Assembly (NCBI GenBank): GCA_910577565.1
Contig: CAJTNJ010000005.1
Location: 32,711 to 96,710, forward strand
Length of the DNA stretch: 64,000 bases
Reading direction: 5' to 3'
Source: an uncultured Oscillospiraceae bacterium
GTDB taxonomy: Bacteria; Bacillota; Clostridia; Oscillospirales; Ruminococcaceae
Positions 9,178 through 18,477 of this stretch are shown one piece after another (the stretch's first letter is position 1; each line of letters begins with the position of its first letter). A model generated the notes under the pieces. That model made no database searches. It was not told where the DNA came from and was given only the letters and a program-made list of their open reading frames with translations. Made by a program: the position numbers and the translations under genes.

Positions 9178-11535
9178 TCATTTTCTCACAAAAGTTACCA
9201 TAGACACTACAAAGGCACAAAACAATTGAAATATTGTAATATTAAGAGCTGAGAAGTTCATCATCATATTGGTAGACATGCATAAAATGAGGATTAATAT
9301 GGATATAAAAATTCCAATAATCGATAGTATAATTCCAATACGTGATGTTAAAAACAGTCTCTTTGACTCAATAATGCCTTTTGCAAAGGATATAAAATTT
9401 CCTTTGTTGACAACAGGTGAGCCATCCTTGTCCATATGTTTGGTTTGTTTTCTATATGGTTCATGATAGTGCGCTGAAAGTATCTTAAATAATTTTTCAT
9501 TAGCGCCAAATATCTGAGATAATTTCTTCGAAGTTATCATTGAATCAACCGTTTGAACTACTACTAAAACTCCTTCGCTATCAAGCAAATCTAATGTCTC
9601 CGCTATTTTAGGATTGGCAGTAACTTTATACATAAAAGCGGCAGTTAGTTCTCCAGATATTGCTACAAATATTATATCGCAGTTCGATTGCTCTAATTTT
9701 TTTAACTCGCTCATATTTGGCATATCTACATTGTGATTTACCATCATGTCATAATTGCCTACTATTACCCGCCTGTCATTTACCCATGCAGAAATACCCA
9801 AAAAGTCTTCATATAAAACACTATCCACTTGACCTAAACACTTTTCATTATCCTGTATTATTTCCATAAACATATCTTTTAAAACACTTTTTGTAATGCT
9901 TAATACGCTTGCAGCACAGATAATGGAATCGTCTATCGGATGCTTATTAAAAACTTTCATACCTTCAAGTGACACTGTACCTTTTGGAAACAGCTTTATA
10001 GCTGATGTAATTATGGCATTAATTTTTCCAAACTCATTTGCAGCTTCATATCCAAGCAATGCAGACGAATATTTTTGAAGACGTTTTTGTGCAGACGACA
10101 AAGGCACATTAACAGAAAGTGAATAAGAAAAAGTGCTTATCATACAAAGAGTTACTGCAAATATTGTCAATGCACTCCAAACACTTCCTAAGATGAATAT
10201 TGAAATGCAAGCAAGTATAAATGCAAAACAAAGCCCTATGGGAGCTAGAAAATAGCTTACATTATCAGTAATATCTTCAAGGAATGAATAGTACATAAAA
10301 TCGGTTAAAAACTTGGTCTTTCTATTATACCCAACAATAGGCTTATTTTTTGCAGTACCTCTAATGAACGCTGATGATAAATCTTCGTTACTCACTATGC
10401 CAACAGCATAATGAGCATTTTTTTTGCTGTTAATTATTTTAAAATTTTTGGCTGTTCTTTTAGCAAGCATATATTTGCCAATATAGTGAAAGAACATGCA
10501 TCCAATAGCAACTGGTGTTAAAACAAATACATTTTTCTCATTCGAAATTAACGCGCCTGAAAAGAACAAACAAGCAATTTGAATTAAATTGCCTGCAATC
10601 ATAAACGAAATAGTAGTATCTGAATTTGCTTTTCGCTTTAAAATGCCCATAAAACCTGATGATAGCGTGTCATAGCACATAACCGATGCAACGACTAAAA
10701 ACAAAAGGTTTATAGTTAAATATGTAACTGGTCTTTGAACTGTTAAATCAAGAGGTAAATCAAATAGGTTTAAAAGGCATATTTGCCATATAAATGATAT
10801 TATAAATAATATACCAAGACCTAATGTAATCAATTTAGATTGATTTTTAAATTTAATTATATAGTTTGCAACATCCTCAAAATCCGATTTTGATCTATAT
10901 TCAATTTCATCTGTCTGATCGTTTACTATAAGCGGATCGGGCTCTTTTTCATAGTTTTTGTTGGAATTAGCATCTATAGCATATAATGGTCTTATTCTTG
11001 AAGAGTTATTGAGAGTATTTCGTTTAAAATTAAACTTCTGAGCTATTTTAAGACGCTGTTTTTGGAATTGATGAAACTGCTCAACTTGGGATTCGGTGAT
11101 TGTCATATCCCTAAAAGATTTGATTTTTTTGGAATATGATTCTTTGTTTTGAAATTCACCGGTTTTAAACGTTTTTGGCCCACGAACCCCGTTAGAATCA
11201 CTATATATATCATTATTAGTGTTTGACATGAAATTTTCAAATTTTTGCTTCTTTTCTTCTTCTGTAAACTCTCTTATTTCTATTTGATCACCTGTTTTTT
11301 GCAAATTATATGCAGACTCTTTGAGCAATTCTTCGTCATTTTTTGGCTTTGTTTCATTTAATTCTTCAAAATCTCCTGGAGTATCTTCTATATCTCCTGG
11401 AGTATTTTCTATATAGTTTTTTAAAAATATTTGATCTTTAGAAACCTCAAAAACATCCTTTTCATTATTTGAAAGTTTTGCATCTAATTTATCAAGCATA
11501 TCCTCTAAAGTGTCCATGTTTTTGTTATCGTCCAC
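9178..11535 (-). CDS. Degenerate P-type ATPase-like membrane protein lacking the phosphorylation site
   Basis: The 785 residues carry a charged, probably cytosolic N-terminus of about 230 residues, then several membrane helices (about 235-300, 310-370, 430-490), and a closing helix pair at the C-terminus. The middle aligns with metal-type P-ATPases. A nucleotide-domain-like stretch, AWVNDRRVIVGNYDMMVNHN, corresponds to their VxGxxVxVGNxxLM block, and FVAISGELTAAFMYK resembles the start of the P domain. The catalytic DKTGT is replaced by FPKGTVSLEG, the TGD loop by VQTVDS, and no TGE actuator loop is visible. I therefore infer a non-pumping pseudo-enzyme. The GTG start is supported by AAAGGAG 9-10 bases ahead. 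It follows rlmB by 19 bases, probably in one operon. Function is unknown. Confidence 0.7.
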   Translation of the reverse strand: MDDNKNMDTLEDMLDKLDAKLSNNEKDVFEVSKDQIFLKNYIENTPGDIEDTPGDFEELNETKPKNDEELLKESAYNLQKTGDQIEIREFTEEEKKQKFENFMSNTNNDIYSDSNGVRGPKTFKTGEFQNKESYSKKIKSFRDMTITESQVEQFHQFQKQRLKIAQKFNFKRNTLNNSSRIRPLYAIDANSNKNYEKEPDPLIVNDQTDEIEYRSKSDFEDVANYIIKFKNQSKLITLGLGILFIISFIWQICLLNLFDLPLDLTVQRPVTYLTINLLFLVVASVMCYDTLSSGFMGILKRKANSDTTISFMIAGNLIQIACLFFSGALISNEKNVFVLTPVAIGCMFFHYIGKYMLAKRTAKNFKIINSKKNAHYAVGIVSNEDLSSAFIRGTAKNKPIVGYNRKTKFLTDFMYYSFLEDITDNVSYFLAPIGLCFAFILACISIFILGSVWSALTIFAVTLCMISTFSYSLSVNVPLSSAQKRLQKYSSALLGYEAANEFGKINAIITSAIKLFPKGTVSLEGMKVFNKHPIDDSIICAASVLSITKSVLKDMFMEIIQDNEKCLGQVDSVLYEDFLGISAWVNDRRVIVGNYDMMVNHNVDMPNMSELKKLEQSNCDIIFVAISGELTAAFMYKVTANPKIAETLDLLDSEGVLVVVQTVDSMITSKKLSQIFGANEKLFKILSAHYHEPYRKQTKHMDKDGSPVVNKGNFISFAKGIIESKRLFLTSRIGIILSIIGIFISILILILCMSTNMMMNFSALNITIFQLFCAFVVSMVTFVRK

Positions 11536-11554
11536 TAGATTTGTCTCCTTTCAA

Positions 11555-12289
11555 CTAATTTTTTATTTTGACATAATTTCGCTGTCTTAAAATTTCATAC
11601 ATCAATATTCCACCGGCAACCGATGCATTAAGCGAGTTTATTTTCCCATTCATTGGAAGTGATATTATACCGTCACATTTTTGTTTAATTAAATGCCCAA
11701 CTCCACGGCCTTCTGATCCAATAACCAAGGCAATTGCTCCCGACAAATTGACATCATACCAAGTTTCACCATTCATATCTGCACAATATACCCATATTCC
11801 TTCTTTTTTTAGCTTATCTATGCTGCTTGCCAAATTAGAAACTCGGGCTATTGGCATCAAACTAACAGCACCAGCTGATGTTTTTTCAACTATAGGAGTG
11901 ACAGAAACACTCCTTCTTTTAGGTATAACCAAACCGTGAGCACCAACTGCCTCAGCAGTTCTAATGAGAGCTCCAAGATTATGTGGATCTTCTATTCCAT
12001 CACAAATTATAATAAATGGAGCCTCACCTTTTTCTTTTGCTAAAGATAAAATATCTTCAACATCCAAATATGGCACAGGACTTGATAAAGCAACAACTCC
12101 CTGATGATTTTCTCCATATATATTTAATTTTTCAGCATCAACAAACTTTATCACGGCTCCTACAGCCTTTGCATCACTAACTAAAGAACCAACACCTTTT
12201 GACGTTTTTGAAATAAACAACTTGTCAATATATCTACCGGATTTTATCGCTTCATGTACAGCGTTTCGTCCTAATATTATAGATTTCAT
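11555..12289 (-). CDS. rlmB: 23S rRNA 2'-O-ribose methyltransferase, SpoU/RlmB family
   Basis: This SPOUT-fold methyltransferase is expected to methylate a guanosine ribose in 23S rRNA using SAM. The N-terminal substrate-binding domain (GRNAVHEAIKSG to about residue 75) is followed by the three SpoU motifs: DGIEDPHNLGALIRTAEAVG, ALVIGSEGRGV, and ISLPMNGKINSLNASVAGGI. At 244 residues it is the normal length. I start at the ATG at 12287-12289, with GGTGA just upstream; a TTG codon directly before it is possible. The pseudo-ATPase gene follows 19 bases downstream. A tRNA-modifying TrmH-type paralogue cannot be fully excluded, but the N-terminal domain favours RlmB. Confidence 0.9.
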   Translation of the reverse strand: MKSIILGRNAVHEAIKSGRYIDKLFISKTSKGVGSLVSDAKAVGAVIKFVDAEKLNIYGENHQGVVALSSPVPYLDVEDILSLAKEKGEAPFIIICDGIEDPHNLGALIRTAEAVGAHGLVIPKRRSVSVTPIVEKTSAGAVSLMPIARVSNLASSIDKLKKEGIWVYCADMNGETWYDVNLSGAIALVIGSEGRGVGHLIKQKCDGIISLPMNGKINSLNASVAGGILMYEILRQRNYVKIKN

Positions 12290-12370
12290 CAATGTTCACC
12301 GTCTTTATGAATATTCCCACAAATAATTATAACATGTTATTTATTATTTTGCACCCAATTTCCCAATATT

Positions 12371-13111
12371 GAAGTGTTCTACAGAGAGGATTAAATAAAA
12401 GAAGAAAGAAAAAAATCAGATTTAAGTGAAGAGTGCAAGAATTTATATAAGGCAAATTTATTAAAAGCATGAACAAATATTTTAAAGACAGCTTTTGCAG
12501 TATTTATAGATCTAAAGAAACATTTAAATTTCCTATGAAAAAGTGCTATATAATTCCTTAAGTTTGAATTTACTCCTTCTACGGTGTATGTTTAAGTTTT
12601 GTTTTTTAGTGATTTGTGAGTTTCGTAATAGTATACTTCAGAGTATGCATAATAAGCATCAGAATAATAATACTCTGTCTTTGGTAATTTGTCTACAAGT
12701 TTTTGTATCCTTTCATTACTTTTGTAATATGCTATATAATATCCTACTATTTGTTTTTTTCTATCTACAGTATAACTGTAGAGTTCGTCCATTTCTATTA
12801 CTTTTTCTCTCTCGTTTTCTGCATTTTTAGGTCATATTTCCTTAGCAAATTCCTTTATCCAGTGTATATACATGTATTTTCCTATTTCCAACATCCTCTC
12901 TACTGCTATTGCACTGTTCTCTTCCATATACAATTTTATTGCTTGTTTTTTATTTCTTTGATATAGCTCCTTTCTTTTGGATTTGGCATATATTTCTTCC
13001 GGCAGTGCTATATTTTTATATTTGGCTTTCTTACTTTGTTTTTTCTGTTTTTTTACATATTTCACATCTTATTTTTCTATTATATCATATTATTCTATTT
13101 TAGGGTATTCC
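12371..13111 (-). mobile_element. IS1-family relic, copy B (nearly full length, inactivated)
   Basis: Three broken pieces of one transposase are legible on the minus strand. They are an N-terminal helix-turn-helix around 12832-13065 (QAIKLYMEENSAIAV...WIKEF), a DDE segment at 12592-12792 beginning MDELYSYTVDRKKQIVGYYI with YYSDAYYAY, and the C-terminal SKCF-like block near 12480-12540. The ends are GGTATTCC at about 13104-13111 and a diverged end near 12371. Several stops and frameshifts separate the pieces. DNA similarity to copy A is high over 12371-12800, so both come from one subfamily. Confidence 0.75.
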
Positions 13112-13398
13112 ATAAATTATGCGATTTAGACGAAAAAAGTTATATTGTGTTGATTTGGTTTAAACGTTAGATATAATATAATCTTTATAAAGCACTATTT
13201 TATATTGCTTTATAGCTTTATTTTAACGATTTGATAATTTGTTATTATAAATATAATTATATTATATTTATTGTATAAAATTAACAATGCAAAAAAACAA
13301 GATTCATAAAAGACTAGATATTGTGTTTTTATATGCTATATTATATAATTATTATTAATGATGAGAAATAAAATGTTAATGTTTTAAGGTGGTTTTTT

Positions 13399-13857
13399 AT
13401 GTTTCGAAAAGGAGCCTTGGATGATTGCAAGATAATTTATAATTTAATTTGTGAAATGGAGTGTAAGCAACTTCCGTTTGACAAATTTTTTAATATATAT
13501 AAGAAGCAGGTGAATGATAAATATTATTATTGCCTTGTCTGTGAACGTGATGATGAAGTGGTAGGGGTTTTGAACTTGCGTTTTGAGGAACAACTGCATC
13601 ACTCAGAATATATTGCAGAAATTATGGAATTTGTAATAGATCCAAATTATAGGGAAAAGGGAATTGGAAAAGAAATGCTTGCAATGGCATGTAAGATTGC
13701 AAAGCAGTTTGGCTGTTCGCAAATTGAAGTAGCAAGCAATCAGCTTAGATTGGATGCTCATCGTTTTTATTTAAGGGAATGCATGCAAAATTCTCATTTT
13801 AAGTTTTCAAAACCACTTGTAGGTCTTAGCGGATCAAAAAATGAAATTGGCAGATAG
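13399..13857 (+). CDS. GNAT-family N-acetyltransferase (PhnO/aminoglycoside-acetyltransferase-like)
   Basis: A 152-residue single-domain GNAT enzyme that would transfer acetyl from acetyl-CoA to an amine. The acetyl-CoA loop is visible as FVIDPNYREKGIGKEML (RxxGxG/A type), preceded by VVGVLNLRFEEQLHHSEYIA and followed by the C-terminal FYLRECMQNSHFKFSKPL. This overall pattern is close to proteins annotated as PhnO-like aminoalkylphosphonate or AAC-type acetyltransferases, but no phosphonate genes are nearby. AAGGTGG lies 9 bases before the ATG. It sits alone between an IS1 relic and the secreted hydrolase, so a transferred accessory gene is possible. The substrate is uncertain. Confidence 0.85.
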   Translation: MFRKGALDDCKIIYNLICEMECKQLPFDKFFNIYKKQVNDKYYYCLVCERDDEVVGVLNLRFEEQLHHSEYIAEIMEFVIDPNYREKGIGKEMLAMACKIAKQFGCSQIEVASNQLRLDAHRFYLRECMQNSHFKFSKPLVGLSGSKNEIGR

Positions 13858-13952
13858 CATTCATAAAAATTAGAGTTTAATAAATGTTTATGATTTTGAA
13901 TAATTGATATAAAACAAAAAAGCTTGAATGGTTTGATTTTAAATATTTTCCA

Positions 13953-13981
13953 TTTACATTTATCGTAATTTCTTGTAGAAT
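13953..13981 (+). promoter_or_regulatory. Sigma-A-type promoter of the cell-wall hydrolase gene
   Basis: TTTACA (13953-13958), a 17-base spacer and TAGAAT (13976-13981) lie 38 bases before the ATG of the hydrolase. Both boxes have the consensus shape and spacing. A ribosome site AAAAGGAG follows. Confidence 0.7.
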
Positions 13982-14018
13982 AAAGTTGTAATTAAGAATA
14001 AAAAAGGAGAAATATTAT

Positions 14019-17000
14019 ATGAAAAAATTGGTTTTAATACTAATTTCATTTATTTTAATTTTTTCAAATATAAATTTAACTGTTTTTTCCAAAAACGATG
14101 AAAATTTAAATAATATAGAAAACCATTCGAATTTGGTAGTTGATGGTAAAGACGCTCCGGATAACGCAAAACTTAAATATTTGTTTATAACTGAGTCAAG
14201 TCTAGAAGTTGATGAAGATGTCGAGTTTAAATCACAACAAGTTGGTGTTTGCATAGGAGATGGCAGCGCTTATGTTAAATCTGCAAAACTCATTTATAAT
14301 AAAATAGGTGATTTGCAAGACATGGAAGTAGATGCAAAATCTATTGATAATGAAGGAAAAGTAATTTTTGAAATGGATTTTTCATCTAACGATAAAGGGC
14401 AATATGTTATATCTGCAATTGAATATACTGTTGATCAGATAACATATCATTTAAAATTATCAGATGCAGGATTTAGCAAAATAACCTTCGGTGTTGGAAC
14501 AACTGTCATCACATCTCCAGATGCATATGCTGTCGATGAAGACAAAATAAATAATCTATTTGAAAACAATAATATCAAAATGAATATATCTGTTCCTGAC
14601 AAAAATGGAGGATTTAAACATATCGAAGATATAGATAAAGCTAAAAAAGAATCTTCGCTAAATTATAACTTAAGCATGCTTAGGTCACGCATTTTTGCTA
14701 ATTCATTAGTCACTGTAGTTTTAGATCCAGGGCATGGAGGCAGTGATCCAGGATCAACTGCTGTTGATGGAACTTTTGAAAAAGATTTAAACTTAAAAAT
14801 AGCTGAATTTTGCAAAAACGAATTAGAGCAATATCAAAATGTAAGGGTGTTAATGACACGAACTGATGATTATTATGTTAAGCTTGAAGATAGATCAAAA
14901 ATTGCTTATGATAATAATGCAAATCTTTTTGTAAGCATTCATTGTAATTATTCTAGTAACACTACTGCAAAAGGAGCTGAAATTTATTATCCAAATAATA
15001 GCAACTATAATCATTATACACATGAAGAAGGGGAAAAAGCTGCACAGAATATATTAAATCAATTAACAGCGTTGGGAATTAAAAACAGGGGTATAAAAAA
15101 TAGAGATGCAGATCAATATTTTGAACCATATCCAGATGATGAAATATCTGATTATTATTCTGTTATAAGAAACTGCCGCAATTATGGCGTAACGGGAATA
15201 TTGGTAGAACATGCATTTTTAAGCAACAGTGATGACTATTATAGTTATTTATATGGTGATGACAAACTTGAAAAATTGGGCATTGCAGACGCAACAGGCA
15301 TAGCTAATTATTTCAACTTAGATAAAGGCGGAGATGTTGATTTAGCTGACGGAACATATGTTATATCACCAGTTTCAAACAGAGAAAATGTTGTTGATAT
15401 AAAAGACAATTCCCTAGAAGAAGGACAATTAGCCTATTTAAATAAAGAATATGAAAACAACAATGCACAAAAATTTCAAGTTACAAGGTCGGAAAATACA
15501 TATAAAATTAAAAATTTAAATTCAAACATGAATCTATCGGTAGATAACGATAACATAAAACAAGCAATAGATAATGATAGCGATCTTAATCAAAAATGGA
15601 AATTATCTAAAGTTCGAGATACAAATTGTTACTATTTAAAAAATTCTGGCAATTCAAAATATATGACAGCAAAAGATTCCGATTTAGATGCATCCGATGG
15701 TATGTTTGATGATACTCAGCAATTTTTATTTATACCCGTAAGTTCTAATAAAATCAAAGATGGCAAATATATGTTATGCAGCCGTAATAATGTAGAACAG
15801 ATTTTGGATATATCACAAGGCAGCAGGGAAGATAATGCCAACTGTCAAATTTATCATGAAAATCAGTCTGATGCTCAATATTTTGATATTGTATATCAAG
15901 ATGGATATTATACAATAAAAAACACAAACTCAGGTAAAGTTTTAGATGTAAGTGGAGCAAGTGTGAACAATAACGCAAACATTGCGCAATATAGTTTTAA
16001 TAATTCAACTGCACAAAAATGGTCGCTTATAGATAATAATGACGGAACTTTTAGCTTTATATCAAGATGCAATGCTCTCAGTATAGATTGTGCAGGAGGA
16101 AGCACTGCTGACAACACAAATATAGCTTCATATTTTCCGAATGGAACAGATGCTCAAAAATTTATATTATTTGATCATAGTAACTGTGATACATCGCTTG
16201 AAAATGGCATATATACTATTGCCTCAAGCTTAGATAATTCATATGTTTTAGATGTTAATGGTGCAAGCCTTAATAATGGCGAGAATATACAAATTTGGGC
16301 AAATAATGATAGCTTGGCTCAAAGATATAAATTTGAAAAAATAGAAAATGGATATTATAAAATTATAGCGCAGTGTTCAGAGAAGTCACTATATGTTGAG
16401 AATGGAATAACGGGAAATGGGACCAACTTAAAACAATGGGACTATGATTCTTCTTTAGCATCACAAAAATGGATGCTGGAAAAAAATAACGATGGGTCAT
16501 ATTCAATAGTTTCTAGATGTAACGGAAAAAATTTGGATATAGCTGGAAATTTGGTTGAAAATGGAAATAATGTTATATTATATGAAAAAAATAACACAAA
16601 AGCTCAAAAATTTAATTTAAAAGCAGATATGCCCAATATTGATTTAGATTTAACAAAACAATATTATATAGATAGTGAACTTAACAATAATTGTGTTTTA
16701 GATATAAAAGGTGGCAGTCTTAACAATGGAGCAAATGTTCAACTATATAAATATAACAGTTCGTTGGCCCAAAAATTTAATATAGTTTATCGTGGATGTG
16801 GATATTATACATTTATAAACTGTGGCTCTTCAAAGGTTTTAGATGTTGAAGGCGCTGGCATAACTTCCGAAACAAACGTTTGTCAATATGATTTTAATTT
16901 TAGCGATGCTCAGTTATGGCAACTTGAAGACGCAAATGACGATTGCTATTATATAAAATCTAAATGCAATGGATTATATATGGATGTTGCGGGTGCAAGT

Positions 17001-17618
17001 ACAACTGATGGAACAAATATACAAGTATATTCACACAATGGAACAAGTGCACAAAAATTCAAGTTTCAAGAGGATCAAAAGATAGGTTATCAACCTATAA
17101 TGGGAGCAACTCAAGTTAGTGCTAAACAAATGGCTAGGTTTTTTATAAGAAAAAAAGGTAGCAATTCCTATAATAACTATTTAAATTTGCTTGGTGACAG
17201 AAAAGACAGAGCTCCTAAAAATATTGAAGATTTTTGTCAGCAATATATAGATGAATGTGCAAAAGAAGGCGTTAGGGCTGAAGTCGCTTTTTGTCAAGCA
17301 ATAAAAGAAACAGGCTATCTAACATATACTGGAGATGCACCTCCTACATATTTTAATTATTGTGGTTTGGGCGTGACAGTAGCAGGAATTGATGGCCCTG
17401 ATTTTGAATATTCATGGAAAGGCATGAGAGCTCATATACAACATCTTAAAGCCTATGCTAGCAAAAATCCTTTGAATGAAGAATGTGTTGATCCAAGATA
17501 TAATTATATAAAACATGGATGTGCTCCAAACGTAGAAGATCTAGGGGGAAAATGGGCACCTAGTTTGCAATATGGTTATGAAATAAATAATATAATATCA
17601 GACCTTCTTAACAGCTAA
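14019..17618 (+). CDS. Secreted two-enzyme peptidoglycan hydrolase: amidase, four ricin-type lectin domains, glucosaminidase
   Basis: A 1199-residue exported protein. Residues 1-25 are a signal peptide, and 30-230 is an unassigned N-terminal region. Residues 231-435 form an Amidase_3 domain with VVLDPGHGGSDPG, the glutamate in GTFEKDLN, SIHCN, and VEHAFLSN as zinc and catalytic positions; this class cuts MurNAc from L-Ala. From about 443 to 1019 there are four tandem ricin-type beta-trefoils (starting near 443, 579, 727 and 878), each with repeated VLDVxGxSxxNxxxxQ and AQKF/W units. The last 170 residues are a glucosaminidase/lysozyme-like domain with EVAFCQAIKETGYLTY and FNYCGLGVT. The gene is monocistronic with its own promoter and terminator. 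Roles in daughter-cell separation or attack on other cells are inferences. Confidence 0.9.
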   Translation: MKKLVLILISFILIFSNINLTVFSKNDENLNNIENHSNLVVDGKDAPDNAKLKYLFITESSLEVDEDVEFKSQQVGVCIGDGSAYVKSAKLIYNKIGDLQDMEVDAKSIDNEGKVIFEMDFSSNDKGQYVISAIEYTVDQITYHLKLSDAGFSKITFGVGTTVITSPDAYAVDEDKINNLFENNNIKMNISVPDKNGGFKHIEDIDKAKKESSLNYNLSMLRSRIFANSLVTVVLDPGHGGSDPGSTAVDGTFEKDLNLKIAEFCKNELEQYQNVRVLMTRTDDYYVKLEDRSKIAYDNNANLFVSIHCNYSSNTTAKGAEIYYPNNSNYNHYTHEEGEKAAQNILNQLTALGIKNRGIKNRDADQYFEPYPDDEISDYYSVIRNCRNYGVTGILVEHAFLSNSDDYYSYLYGDDKLEKLGIADATGIANYFNLDKGGDVDLADGTYVISPVSNRENVVDIKDNSLEEGQLAYLNKEYENNNAQKFQVTRSENTYKIKNLNSNMNLSVDNDNIKQAIDNDSDLNQKWKLSKVRDTNCYYLKNSGNSKYMTAKDSDLDASDGMFDDTQQFLFIPVSSNKIKDGKYMLCSRNNVEQILDISQGSREDNANCQIYHENQSDAQYFDIVYQDGYYTIKNTNSGKVLDVSGASVNNNANIAQYSFNNSTAQKWSLIDNNDGTFSFISRCNALSIDCAGGSTADNTNIASYFPNGTDAQKFILFDHSNCDTSLENGIYTIASSLDNSYVLDVNGASLNNGENIQIWANNDSLAQRYKFEKIENGYYKIIAQCSEKSLYVENGITGNGTNLKQWDYDSSLASQKWMLEKNNDGSYSIVSRCNGKNLDIAGNLVENGNNVILYEKNNTKAQKFNLKADMPNIDLDLTKQYYIDSELNNNCVLDIKGGSLNNGANVQLYKYNSSLAQKFNIVYRGCGYYTFINCGSSKVLDVEGAGITSETNVCQYDFNFSDAQLWQLEDANDDCYYIKSKCNGLYMDVAGASTTDGTNIQVYSHNGTSAQKFKFQEDQKIGYQPIMGATQVSAKQMARFFIRKKGSNSYNNYLNLLGDRKDRAPKNIEDFCQQYIDECAKEGVRAEVAFCQAIKETGYLTYTGDAPPTYFNYCGLGVTVAGIDGPDFEYSWKGMRAHIQHLKAYASKNPLNEECVDPRYNYIKHGCAPNVEDLGGKWAPSLQYGYEINNIISDLLNS

Positions 17619-17717
17619 ATAAATTCTTAATTTATAAAAAGCTAATAGGATTTAGTAAAAAATTTGCAAAACATATTGAATTATTAGATTTTAGCAATTT
17701 AATTACTGCATAATATA

Positions 17718-17754
17718 AAAACAGCTCTTGGGTTTATTACCTAAAGAGCTGTTT
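17718..17754. terminator. Bidirectional terminator between hydrolase and HAD genes
   Basis: AAACAGCTCTT pairs with AAGAGCTGTTT around a short loop, with A and T residues on both sides. It lies between two convergent genes, so it can serve both. Confidence 0.8.
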
Positions 17755-17767
17755 AACTATTTCTTTT

Positions 17768-18427
17768 CTATTTTTCATTTTTATACATATCGATAAGTTG
17801 TTTGAAATTATCAATAAGAAAATTTGCTTTGGAAAGATCCTGATTGCCGCTGTTTTTATTTATAAAGCCAATACAGTCAATGCCGGCAGCTTTTGAAGCG
17901 GCAACACCATTTTTTGAGTCTTCAATGACGATAACTTCGGACGTTTTAAGTTTCATTTTTTCACAAGTTATTAAAAATATTTCAGGGTTTGGCTTGCTAA
18001 TTTTTACATCATCTGATGACACTATGGTAGAAAATTTTTCTAAAAGATTTATTTTTTTTAAAGTCATATTAACAATTTGCCTTGTAGATGATGACGCAAC
18101 AGCAATATTAACATTATCTTTTTGCAATGTTAATATTAGATCATCTACCCCTGATATACAACTTAATTCGCTTTCCATTAATACTTTACTAAGATTTTGC
18201 ATGTGCATTGAAATTATCTTATCAAGATCAAGTTTTATGTTATAATTGTCTTTAATTGTCTGCCATAACTGCTTTTGAGATGTACCCACAAAACTTTCCT
18301 GTTCTTTTGCAGGGACTTTAATTGATAGCTGATCGTATGTTTTATTTTCTGCTATGAAATGAAGAGGTTCGGTGTTTGCTAAAACTCCATCCATATCAAA
18401 TATATAGCCTTTATATGGTTTAAGCAT
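17768..18427 (-). CDS. HAD-superfamily phosphatase/phosphomutase (beta-phosphoglucomutase-like)
   Basis: A 219-residue cytosolic HAD hydrolase with a helical cap. Motif I is FDMDGVLANTEPLH, with both aspartates, at residues 10-23. Motif II is VASSSTR, motif III the lysine in SKPNPEIF, and motif IV VIEDSKNGVAASKAAG. The second motif I aspartate and cap size fit the subgroup of beta-phosphoglucomutase, phosphoglycolate phosphatase and sugar-phosphate phosphatases. It is not possible to choose the substrate from sequence alone. The nearby GH13 and dehydrogenase operon makes a sugar phosphate plausible, though the gene is separated from it by the RibD-like gene. The ribosome site before the ATG is GGCGGG. 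Confidence 0.87.
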   Translation of the reverse strand: MLKPYKGYIFDMDGVLANTEPLHFIAENKTYDQLSIKVPAKEQESFVGTSQKQLWQTIKDNYNIKLDLDKIISMHMQNLSKVLMESELSCISGVDDLILTLQKDNVNIAVASSSTRQIVNMTLKKINLLEKFSTIVSSDDVKISKPNPEIFLITCEKMKLKTSEVIVIEDSKNGVAASKAAGIDCIGFINKNSGNQDLSKANFLIDNFKQLIDMYKNEK

Positions 18428-18477
18428 TAATACCCCGCCTTTAATTTTATTTGGGTTATTTGCATTTTATGAAGATG

